64,000 nucleotides of DNA from assembly GCF_030813415.1 (NCBI RefSeq), contig NZ_JAUSUF010000004.1, positions 1 through 64,000 of the forward strand. Direction: 5' to 3'. The stretch is from Eubacterium multiforme. Its GTDB lineage: Bacteria > Bacillota > Clostridia > Clostridiales > Clostridiaceae. Each line of letters opens with the position of its first letter. The stretch's first letter is position 1. Below the pieces are notes generated by a model that did no database searches, was not told the origin of the DNA, and worked only from the letters and a program-made list of their open reading frames with translations. Positions 1 through 6,631 of the stretch are shown here, in pieces. The position numbers were made by a program, and so were the translations under genes.

Positions 1-95
1 TAGATGCAATTCATGACACAGTACATGAAATGTGTAAAGATGAAGCAAGACATGGTCAAGCATTCAAAGGATTATTAGATAGATATTTCGCTTAA
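1..95 (+). CDS. Rubrerythrin-family protein, C-terminal end (partial)
   Basis: The window opens inside a gene; reading from base 3, the last 30 codons end at TAA 93-95. The visible tail contains [15 protein letters not shown] followed by GLLDRYF. The E-x-x-R-H pattern is typical of the second helix pair of a ferritin-like di-iron domain, as in rubrerythrins, which reduce peroxide in anaerobes. Because the di-iron domain is at the extreme C-terminus, the protein may be of the reverse-rubrerythrin type, with its rubredoxin domain at the N-terminus outside the window; that is inference. It is followed at once by a hairpin terminator, so it ends its transcription unit. Confidence 0.7.
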   Translation, partial: DAIHDTVHEMCKDEARHGQAFKGLLDRYFA

Positions 96-116
96 AATCA
101 TAAAAATATAAAAAGT

Positions 117-158
117 AAAAGGCTTAGAGAAATTTTTCTCTAGGTCTTTTATTTTTTT
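117..158 (+). terminator. Intrinsic terminator after the rubrerythrin gene
   Basis: A hairpin with TTAGAGAAA against TTTCTCTAG arms and outer AAAAG/CTTTT pairs is followed by a run of T. It lies 22 bases after the stop codon. Bases 159-373 downstream are AT-rich and hold no gene; a promoter for the phosphate genes must lie there, but I cannot single one out. Confidence 0.75.
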
Positions 159-373
159 ACTTAATATTAATAAATAATTTAAAAATAAAAATTAAATTAT
201 TTTCTTTAAATTTTATAATAGGTAATTAAAGGTTACTTATTACTTTATTTTTACTGTTTCAAAAATAAAAGTGTAAACCTTTTTAAATTTAAAGAAATTT
301 CCTTTAATATTAAATTTAAGTTAATTAATAAAACAATAAGTAAACAAAATACATAAAGCATTTAAATAAAAAA

Positions 374-419
374 AGCTAACGATTATACTAATAAAGGAAC
401 AGTTCAAATACTGTTAGCT
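374..419 (+). promoter_or_regulatory. Overlapping inverted repeats in the leader of the phosphate-transport pair
   Basis: AGCTAAC (374-380) can pair with GTTAGCT (413-419). An inner pair, AACAGT (399-404) and ACTGTT (410-415), shares bases 413-415 with the outer arm, so the two pairings exclude each other. The structure ends 9 bases before the AAGGAG ribosome site. No T-run follows, so it is not a terminator. A role in translation or RNA stability is possible but unproven. Confidence 0.35.
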
Positions 420-441
420 GTTAATTTAAGGAGTGAAAAAA

Positions 442-1068
442 ATGTTCAATTTAAATCCAAAAGAAGATAAATTTTTTGTACTATTTGTTGAACAAGCAAA
501 GAATATTCATGAAGCAGGTAAATTGTTAAAGAAGGGATTTGTTGAATTAGAAAATAAAGAAGAAAATTCTAAGGCTATTGGTAAGTTAGAACATAAGGGA
601 GATAAGATAGTTCATGATAGTATAGTAGAACTTGAAAGTGCCTTTATAACACCTTTAGACAGAGAAGATATATATGAATTAATTAAAATGATGGATAATA
701 TTTTAGATACAATTGATTCAGCAGGAAGTAGACTTATTATGTATGATTTAAAAGAATCTAGAGAAGCTGCTGTAAAAATGTGTAGTATGATTGTTGAAAT
801 AACTGAAGAAGTTGTAAATCTAATGGAAGAACTTAAAAAGATAGGAAAGAAAAATAATAGAATAATAGAAAAAATAAAAAAGATTAATGAAATAGAACAT
901 AATGGGGATAATGTTTATAGAGAAACAATCACAAAGTTATTTAAAAGTGGAGATGACGTATTAGAAATAATAAAATGGAAAGAAATATATTCACTTTTAG
1001 AAATTTCATTAGATGATTGTGAAAAAATTGCAGCTATAGTTGAAGGAGTTGTAATGAAGAATGCATAG
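442..1068 (+). CDS. DUF47 (PhoU-like) phosphate transport accessory protein
   Basis: This 208-residue all-helical protein begins MFNLNPKEDKFFVLF and has the repeated ExxGD/EHxGD patterns (LEHKGDKIVHD, IEHNGDNVYRE) of the DUF47 family, relatives of PhoU that bind metal clusters and modulate phosphate uptake. It is the usual partner of Pit transporters, and the downstream pit gene overlaps it by 8 bases. A GTG lies upstream at 433, but it is inside the AAGGAG ribosome site (428-433); ATG 442 with 8-base spacing is the better start. Length fits the family. Confidence 0.9.
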   Translation: MFNLNPKEDKFFVLFVEQAKNIHEAGKLLKKGFVELENKEENSKAIGKLEHKGDKIVHDSIVELESAFITPLDREDIYELIKMMDNILDTIDSAGSRLIMYDLKESREAAVKMCSMIVEITEEVVNLMEELKKIGKKNNRIIEKIKKINEIEHNGDNVYRETITKLFKSGDDVLEIIKWKEIYSLLEISLDDCEKIAAIVEGVVMKNA

Positions 1069-2065
1069 TACAGCTGTTATGATTACTATAGCTATAGTAA
1101 TTTTATGTTTAACATTCGATTTTATAAATGGATTTCATGATACAGCAACAGCAGTTGCAACAACAATTACAACTAGAGCTTTAAAGCCTAAAACTGCAAT
1201 AATTCTTTGTGCTGTATTTAACTTTATTGGAGCATTTATGGGAACAGCAGTTGCTAAAACTGTTGGGGATGATATTGTAAGTCATCAATATATGCCTCAA
1301 TGGGTTTTAATTGGAGTATTAATTGCATGTATAATATGGAATATATTAACTTGGTATTTTGGAATACCTAGCAGTTCTTCCCATGCTTTAATTGGTTCTT
1401 TAATAGGAGGCGGAATAGCCTTTAATAGAACTTTTAGTGTTGTTCAATGGGGAAATGTATTTAATCATGTAATAATATGGTTAGTTCTTGGTCCTGCAAT
1501 AGGATTTGTATTAGGATATATAATAATGGTAGCTTTAAATTGGATACTAAGACCATTAAAACCTAGAATGGTAAATAGATTATTTCAAAAGCTTCAAATT
1601 ATAGCATCAGCATTTATGGCTCTTAACCATGGTGGAAATGATGCACAAAAATCAATGGGTATAATTACCATGGCTTTATTAAGTGGAGGTCTTATAAGTA
1701 CATTTGATGTACCTATTTGGGTAATAGGAGCCTGTGCTATGGCAATGGCACTTGGAACATCAATTGGAGGAAAAAAGATAATAAAAACCATGGGAAGTGG
1801 AATGGCAAAACTTACACCAGTAAGTGGATTTGCAGCTCAAATTGGTGCAGCTACATCAATACTTGGAGCTACTCTTTTTGATGCCCCAGTAAGTACTACA
1901 CAAGTTATTACAACTACAATAATGGGAGTTGGAGCATCAAAAAATATTAAATCTGTTAAATGGGGAGTTGCTAAAAACATTATATGGGCTTGGATTTTAA
2001 CAGTTCCATTAAGTGCAGTAATTTCTGGGCTTATAGTAGAGATTTTAAAAATGTTTATAGCATAG
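1061..2065 (+). CDS. pit: Inorganic phosphate transporter, Pit family
   Basis: This 334-residue polytopic membrane protein carries the two mirrored Pit signatures: GFHDTATAVATTI near residue 25 and LNHGGNDAQKSMGI near residue 188. These lie in the inverted-repeat halves that form the transport path. Family members take up phosphate (often as metal phosphate) driven by cation gradients. The start codon overlaps the end of the DUF47 gene in another frame, which points to translational coupling. The gene ends just before a strong terminator. Confidence 0.93.
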   Translation: MHSTAVMITIAIVILCLTFDFINGFHDTATAVATTITTRALKPKTAIILCAVFNFIGAFMGTAVAKTVGDDIVSHQYMPQWVLIGVLIACIIWNILTWYFGIPSSSSHALIGSLIGGGIAFNRTFSVVQWGNVFNHVIIWLVLGPAIGFVLGYIIMVALNWILRPLKPRMVNRLFQKLQIIASAFMALNHGGNDAQKSMGIITMALLSGGLISTFDVPIWVIGACAMAMALGTSIGGKKIIKTMGSGMAKLTPVSGFAAQIGAATSILGATLFDAPVSTTQVITTTIMGVGASKNIKSVKWGVAKNIIWAWILTVPLSAVISGLIVEILKMFIA

Positions 2066-2066
2066 T

Positions 2067-2108
2067 TATTAGGAGATAAATTTCATTATAATTTTATCTC
2101 CTTAATTA
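2067..2108 (+). terminator. Intrinsic terminator after pit
   Basis: Arms ATTAGGAGATAAA and TTTATCTCCTTAAT flank a short AT loop directly after the pit stop codon. The T-tract after the stem is weak, but stem quality is high. Confidence 0.7.
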
Positions 2109-2214
2109 TTTATAAAGAATATATAAAAAGGTAGCTTTTTATAAGGAAAAATTGTAAAATATAGTCTGATACTAAAAAATTAGTAAATAACTTTAAATTA
2201 AGAGGAGAGATGTA

Positions 2215-3111
2215 ATGTACATTATCAATTTCATAAGAGGTTTTTGTATGGCATTAGCTGACAGTGTCCCTGGAGTTTCTGGAGGAACTATTGCATTTAT
2301 TTTAGGATTTTATGATAAGTTTATAAATTCATTAAATGATGTAGTTGTTGGAACAAAAGAAAAAAGGATAAATGCAATAAAGTTTTTAATTAAACTTGGT
2401 ATAGGATGGATAGTTGGATTTATATTATCTGTACTATTTATAACATCAGTTTTTGAAAGTCATATTTATGAAATAAGTTCACTTTTTATAGGATTTATTA
2501 TTGTTGCAATTCCAATAATATTTAAAGAAGAAAGAAGTAGTATAATTGGTAAATATAAAAATATAATATTTTTAATTATAGGTATATTAATTGTTGCAGG
2601 AATTACATATTTTAATCCAGCATCCTCTGGAGGTAATGGTGTAATAGTTTCAACTGATCACTTAAATTTTGGACTTATAGTTTATATATTTTTTGCAGCT
2701 ATGATTGCAATATCAGCTATGGTTTTACCAGGAATATCAGGATCAACTATTCTTTTAATATTTGGACTTTATGCACCAATACTTGGAGCAGTTAAAGAAG
2801 TTATAAAGTTTAACTTTGATTATTTACCAATAGTTATGATATTTGGCTTTGGAGTATTAGCTGGAATAGCAGTTACTATAAAGGGTGTAAAATATGCTTT
2901 ATCTAATTATAGGTCACAAACAATATATTGTATTATAGGGTTAATGATAGGATCATTATATGCAGTAGTTATGGGACCAACATCTTTAAAAGTACCACAA
3001 GCACCTATGAATATGAGTTCATTTAGTATAATTTATTTTATAATAGGTGGAGCTATAATCATTGGACTTGAAAGACTTAAAGTAAATTTAGAAAAAAGAA
3101 ATAAAAGATAA
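2215..3111 (+). CDS. DUF368 family membrane protein (polyprenyl-phosphate transporter, PopT type)
   Basis: This 298-residue multi-span membrane protein has two related motifs, DSVPGVSGGTIAFILGFYD near residue 17 and VLPGISGSTILLIFGLY near residue 180. That is the hallmark inverted repeat of DUF368. Members of this family were shown in other bacteria to return undecaprenyl phosphate across the membrane for envelope synthesis (PopT); applying that here is by family only. The start has a GAGGAGAGA ribosome site 6 bases upstream. It is a single-gene unit bounded by terminators. Substrate was not tested here. Confidence 0.85.
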   Translation: MYIINFIRGFCMALADSVPGVSGGTIAFILGFYDKFINSLNDVVVGTKEKRINAIKFLIKLGIGWIVGFILSVLFITSVFESHIYEISSLFIGFIIVAIPIIFKEERSSIIGKYKNIIFLIIGILIVAGITYFNPASSGGNGVIVSTDHLNFGLIVYIFFAAMIAISAMVLPGISGSTILLIFGLYAPILGAVKEVIKFNFDYLPIVMIFGFGVLAGIAVTIKGVKYALSNYRSQTIYCIIGLMIGSLYAVVMGPTSLKVPQAPMNMSSFSIIYFIIGGAIIIGLERLKVNLEKRNKR

Positions 3112-3117
3112 TATAAA

Positions 3118-3177
3118 ACAAAAAAGGTACACTTTAATGTAGAGTTTTAAATTCTACTTAAAGTGTACCTTTTTTTA
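3118..3177 (+). terminator. Strong terminator after the DUF368 gene
   Basis: A 16-base stem, AAAAAGGTACACTTTA against TAAAGTGTACCTTTTT, ends in a T-run, with a nested AGAGTTT/AAATTCT hairpin in the loop. The A-run on the left lets it work in both directions. Further imperfect inverted repeats fill 3191-3262 and may terminate the opposite-strand gene that ends at 3285. Confidence 0.88.
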
Positions 3178-3284
3178 TGAAAAATATATACTATAAAAGC
3201 TAATAGCTTTTATAAATTCTCCTCGAAAAACTAAGGTGATAATTTAAAAAAGGAGAATTTTAAGGTGTTATGTTAATCTATAAA

Positions 3285-4007
3285 TTATTGATAATTGCTT
3301 TGAGTATTTGTCTTTAGTCTGTTTAATTTTACTTTGTTTTTATCTTTAATATATTTAAATATACGAAGTGGATAATAAGAAAGAAAAATTAAACTATAAA
3401 TTAATAAATCTAAAAATTTACCACTTTGTAATTTTGGAATAAATAAAAATAAAATATGTATATAAATTAAGCCATAAAATAAATAGGCAGTTCTTTGAAT
3501 GTTTTTCCAAGTTTTATAACGCATTTTCTTTCTTACAAACCTAAAAGATGTAATCATTAATGGCAACATTAAAATGATCATAAGTAATGATATTGAAGTA
3601 GCTATTAATTTGAATGTAGATAATTTACTTGGATTTGTAAAAAAGGTTGGAAAATAAAACATGCCATATAAAATATTATGTCCTAAAGTTATAATACAAG
3701 CTATTATGGATAATTCACCACGAATGCTCATAAGTTTTTTCTTTATGTTTGAAGAATTGTTTAAAACACCAGTAAACATAACTATAGTAAATAAAGCTAA
3801 AGATATTGTACCTCTAGAAAATATATTTATAAAATATTTATTTATAAATACTGGAAAATTAGAAGTTAAATTTAGTTTTAATATTACTATAAATGCTATA
3901 GATATTATTACTGATAAAACATAAAGAAATATAGAATATTTTTTTATCTGTTTAGAATATTTAATACTTAAAATCGATAAAAGTAAGATTAAAATAATAA
4001 CTATCAT
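3285..4007 (-). CDS. Ferric-reductase-like / MsrQ-like transmembrane heme protein
   Basis: The 240-residue protein is almost all membrane helices (about six). The core RGTISLALFTIVMFTG, RGELSIIACIITLGHN, and WKNIQRTAYLFYGLIYIHIL resembles the ferric reductase-like transmembrane domain (YedZ/MsrQ type), where conserved histidines (GHN and IHI) hold b-type heme. Such proteins pass electrons from quinol or flavin across the membrane. A longer reading from 4034 is possible, but AAGGAGGT sits 5 bases before ATG 4007, so I start there. It is divergent to the NusG-II/ApbE/FMN operon and shares its Fur-boxed control region, so it is a good candidate electron donor to those flavoproteins. The exact subfamily is uncertain. 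Confidence 0.75.
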   Translation of the reverse strand: MIVIILILLLSILSIKYSKQIKKYSIFLYVLSVIISIAFIVILKLNLTSNFPVFINKYFINIFSRGTISLALFTIVMFTGVLNNSSNIKKKLMSIRGELSIIACIITLGHNILYGMFYFPTFFTNPSKLSTFKLIATSISLLMIILMLPLMITSFRFVRKKMRYKTWKNIQRTAYLFYGLIYIHILFLFIPKLQSGKFLDLLIYSLIFLSYYPLRIFKYIKDKNKVKLNRLKTNTQSNYQ

Positions 4008-4025
4008 GTAAGACCTCCTTGCAAT

Positions 4026-4040
4026 TGAAAACAATTATCA
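4026..4040 (-). promoter_or_regulatory. Fur-like box ahead of the membrane reductase gene
   Basis: On the + strand the 15-mer TGAAAACAATTATCA fits the 7-1-7 Fur pattern TGATAAT-N-ATTATCA, with a perfect right half and 5 of 7 in the left. It ends 19 bases upstream of the reductase ATG, where it would block transcription. The regulator itself is not in the window. Confidence 0.55.
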
Positions 4041-4132
4041 AGTGAATTATATATTGATTTAATAAATTAGTCAAGAAAAAAATAAGAAAATATTAGCTTT
4101 ATAATTAAAAAAATATATGATATCATAAACGA

Positions 4133-4147
4133 TGATAATTAATTTCA
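4133..4147 (+). promoter_or_regulatory. Fur-like box ahead of the flavin operon
   Basis: TGATAATTAATTTCA has a perfect left TGATAAT half and 5 of 7 matches in the right half of the 7-1-7 Fur consensus. With the box at 4026 it forms a mirrored pair: GATAATT-n2-TTTCAATTG reads outwards toward each of the two divergent genes. This suggests joint iron (or PerR-like) control. Confidence 0.55.
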
Positions 4148-4225
4148 ATTGAAACTAAGGTTATTGTGCAGTTATATCTAAAATAATACTAGTTTAAAAT
4201 ACAACTAAACAAAAGGAGTTTTTTT

Positions 4226-4588
4226 ATGAAAAAAATAAAAAAAGTAGAGATCATTATAACATCCATATTTTTAATAATATCTATTTTAGGTTGTGGGATA
4301 GTATATTTTATTGGTGAAAAGAGTGATAAAGTTTATGCAAGAATAACGGTAAATGGAAAAGAATATAAAAAAATAAGATTGGACAACCACAAAGGAGAGG
4401 AGGAACTAGAAGTAAAAAGCGATTTAGGATTAAACAAAGTAAAAATAATTAACAATAAGATTAGAATTGTTGATGCAAATTGTAAAGACAAGCTATGTAA
4501 ACAACATGGATACATATATAAAATCGGTCAGACAATAGTATGTTTGCCTAATAAAGTAATTATAGAAATAAAAGAGTTAAAAAATTAA
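4226..4588 (+). CDS. NusG domain II-containing membrane-anchored protein
   Basis: The 120-residue protein has one N-terminal membrane helix (residues 7-30) and a small outer domain. Its C-terminal signature, NCKDKLCKQHGYI then GQTIVCLPNKVIIEI, is that of NusG_II, with three conserved cysteines. Despite the name these are extracytosolic proteins often found beside ApbE, Gx transporters and FMN-binding proteins in flavin-based electron transfer loci; the cysteines suggest a redox role. AAAGGAG lies 8 bases before ATG 4226. First gene of a five-gene operon. Confidence 0.85.
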   Translation: MKKIKKVEIIITSIFLIISILGCGIVYFIGEKSDKVYARITVNGKEYKKIRLDNHKGEEELEVKSDLGLNKVKIINNKIRIVDANCKDKLCKQHGYIYKIGQTIVCLPNKVIIEIKELKN

Positions 4589-4610
4589 ATATATTTATAA
4601 GGGGGTCTTT

Positions 4611-5129
4611 ATGACTAAAACAACAAAATTAGTATATATGTCATTACTTATATCTCAGGCTCTAGTATTAAGTAAAATTGAAAGTCTAATACCAGTGCCT
4701 TTTTTAATGCCAGGAGCAAAACTTGGACTTGCCAATATTGTTACTATGATAGCTATTTATACTTTAGGTTATAAAAAAGCTTTTACTGTTTTAAGTATTA
4801 GAATTTTGTTATCTGTATTTTTTGCAGGCAGTATGTCAAAGCTAATGTATAGTTTAGGTGGTGCAAGTTTTAGTTTTATTTTTATAATAATTTTTATGAG
4901 TATTTTTAAAGAAAATATATCTATCATAGGAATAAGTATAGTTGGGGCAGTTTTTCATAATATAGGACAAATATTAGTTGCAATTTTAATTTTGGGGAGT
5001 TCTGCTGTTATTTTTTATATGCCTATTTTAATTTTAATAGCTATACCAACAGGTATATTTATAGGTTTTTGTTCTAAGTATATTTTGTTGTACTTAAAAA
5101 AATTAAATTTAAGCAAATATATTAATTGA
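4611..5129 (+). CDS. Gx transporter family protein (heptaprenyl diphosphate synthase component I-like)
   Basis: This 172-residue protein of five or six membrane helices contains VPFLMPGAKLGLANIVTMIAIY, the typical start of the Gx_transporter/Hpre_diP_synt_I family, and resembles S-components of ECF vitamin transporters. In flavinylation loci this family is thought to supply a flavin precursor or quinone-related substrate to the outer face; the substrate here is unproven. GGGGGT ribosome site 7 bases upstream, 22 bases after the NusG-II gene. It sits directly before apbE, which fits a flavin-supply role. Confidence 0.82.
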   Translation: MTKTTKLVYMSLLISQALVLSKIESLIPVPFLMPGAKLGLANIVTMIAIYTLGYKKAFTVLSIRILLSVFFAGSMSKLMYSLGGASFSFIFIIIFMSIFKENISIIGISIVGAVFHNIGQILVAILILGSSAVIFYMPILILIAIPTGIFIGFCSKYILLYLKKLNLSKYIN

Positions 5130-5199
5130 CAAGGATAAAAAAGGATGATACTATAAAAAACAAATGAGAATACATATCATTTGCATGGTAAAAGGAGGG

Positions 5200-6237
5200 A
5201 TGGTAATAAAAAGTAAGTATAAAATTTATTTTTTAAGTTTAATTTGTATTCTTCTAGTTTTAATTTTTTCTCTTAGTTTATATTTATATAAAAAAAATAA
5301 TAGCAAGCCTTTAGAAGTATCAAAGCAAGGATTTTTATTAGATACAGTAATAGATGTAAAAATATTTGATAGTGAAAATAAAGATTTATTAGATGAAGCA
5401 TTTTCTCTTTGTAGTTTTTATGAAAATTTATTAAGTAAAACTATAGAAGATAGTGATATTTATAGGTTAAATAATAGTGGAACTGATGGATATAAAGTAC
5501 ATAATGAAACATTAAATGTTATAAAAAAGGGATTATATTATAGTGAGATATCAAAAGGTGCTTTTGATATTACTATAGAGCCTATAGGTGCTTTATGGAA
5601 TTTTAAAGATTCAAAAAAAGAAATCCCAAATAAAAAAGAAATAGAGAAAAATTTAAAACAGGTAAATTATAAAGACATAGAAATAATAGATAATACAGTT
5701 AGGTTTAGAAAAGAAAATATGTCTATAGATCTTGGTGCAATTGCAAAGGGATATATAGCAGACAGGTTAAAGGATCATTTAGAAGGTAAGGGGGTTAAAA
5801 GTGGAATAATAAATTTAGGGGGAAATATTCTATGTATTGGCAGTCATAAAAATGGGGATAAATTTAAAATTGGAGTACAAAAACCTTTTGAAACTAGAGG
5901 GGAATCAATTGGAGCTTTAAATATTTCTGACAAATCAATTGTTTCTTCTGGTATATATGAAAGGTATTTTGAAAAGGATGGAAAGATTTATCATCATATT
6001 TTAAGTCCCTTTAATGGATATCCTTATGATAATAATATTTCACAAGTTACTATTGTTTCAGACAAATCAGTAGATGGAGATGGGCTTAGTACAGTATGTT
6101 TAGCATTGGGAGAGAAGAAGGGAATTGATTTAATTAATTCATTAGATGGAGTAGATGGGATATTTATAACTAAAAAGGGAGAAGTAATATTTAGTAATAA
6201 TTTTAAAGGCAATACAGAATTTTTATTAGGAGAATAA
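5200..6237 (+). CDS. apbE: FAD:protein FMN transferase (ApbE), membrane-anchored
   Basis: ApbE transfers FMN from FAD onto Ser/Thr in SGAT-type motifs outside the cytoplasm. Visible family motifs are FLLDTVIDVKIFD, SIDLGAIAKGYIAD, IINLGGNILCIG, HHILSPFNGYP and DGLSTVCLALG. A single helix at the N-terminus (YKIYFLSLICILLVLIF) anchors it. The start is uncertain: ATGs lie at 5164, 5185 and 5200, yet the only good ribosome site, AAAGGAGGG (5191-5199), touches ATG 5200 and would be ideally spaced for ATA 5206. I give 5200. Its substrates are the two downstream FMN-binding proteins, 3 and 394 bases beyond its stop. Confidence 0.92.
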   Translation: MVIKSKYKIYFLSLICILLVLIFSLSLYLYKKNNSKPLEVSKQGFLLDTVIDVKIFDSENKDLLDEAFSLCSFYENLLSKTIEDSDIYRLNNSGTDGYKVHNETLNVIKKGLYYSEISKGAFDITIEPIGALWNFKDSKKEIPNKKEIEKNLKQVNYKDIEIIDNTVRFRKENMSIDLGAIAKGYIADRLKDHLEGKGVKSGIINLGGNILCIGSHKNGDKFKIGVQKPFETRGESIGALNISDKSIVSSGIYERYFEKDGKIYHHILSPFNGYPYDNNISQVTIVSDKSVDGDGLSTVCLALGEKKGIDLINSLDGVDGIFITKKGEVIFSNNFKGNTEFLLGE

Positions 6238-6240
6238 AAA

Positions 6241-6621
6241 ATGAATAAGAAAATAGGATTATTAATTCTTACTTGTATTTTAAGTGTTTCTGTAGTTGGT
6301 TGTAATAAAAATAATGATGAAAAAGATACTTCTAATAGTAAGGGGAATATAGAAAAGAAATATAAAGATGGAAAGTATGAAGGCACAGGGGAAGGCTATG
6401 AAGGAAAAACCAAAGTCTCAGTTAAAGTAGATGGAGGAAAGATTAAAAATATTGAAGTTATTAAAACTTCAGACGATGAATCATACATAAAAGAAGCAAA
6501 AAAACTCATACCTAAAATAGTAGAAACACAAAATATTGAAGTGGAATCTGTAAGTGGGGCAACTATGAGTTCAAAGGGTATTAAAAGCGCTATAAAAGAT
6601 GCATTGAAAGATGCTAAATAG
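6241..6621 (+). CDS. FMN-binding domain lipoprotein (one flavinylation site)
   Basis: This 126-residue protein has a lipoprotein signal (hydrophobic stretch then SVVGC, Cys21) followed by one FMN_bind domain: YKDGKYEGTGEGYEG, then VSGATMSSKGI. Thr108 in SGAT is the predicted site for covalent FMN attachment by ApbE. This makes a small membrane-tethered one-electron or hydride carrier on the outer surface, comparable to PplA of Listeria, though with one site rather than two. TTAGGAG precedes the ATG; it follows apbE by 3 bases. Confidence 0.9.
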   Translation: MNKKIGLLILTCILSVSVVGCNKNNDEKDTSNSKGNIEKKYKDGKYEGTGEGYEGKTKVSVKVDGGKIKNIEVIKTSDDESYIKEAKKLIPKIVETQNIEVESVSGATMSSKGIKSAIKDALKDAK

Positions 6622-6631
6622 GGGGTAATTT

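Noticed and set aside
1594-1791. Leftward open frame inside pit
   Set aside because: It is antisense to conserved Pit sequence, has no ribosome site and its composition mirrors the real gene.
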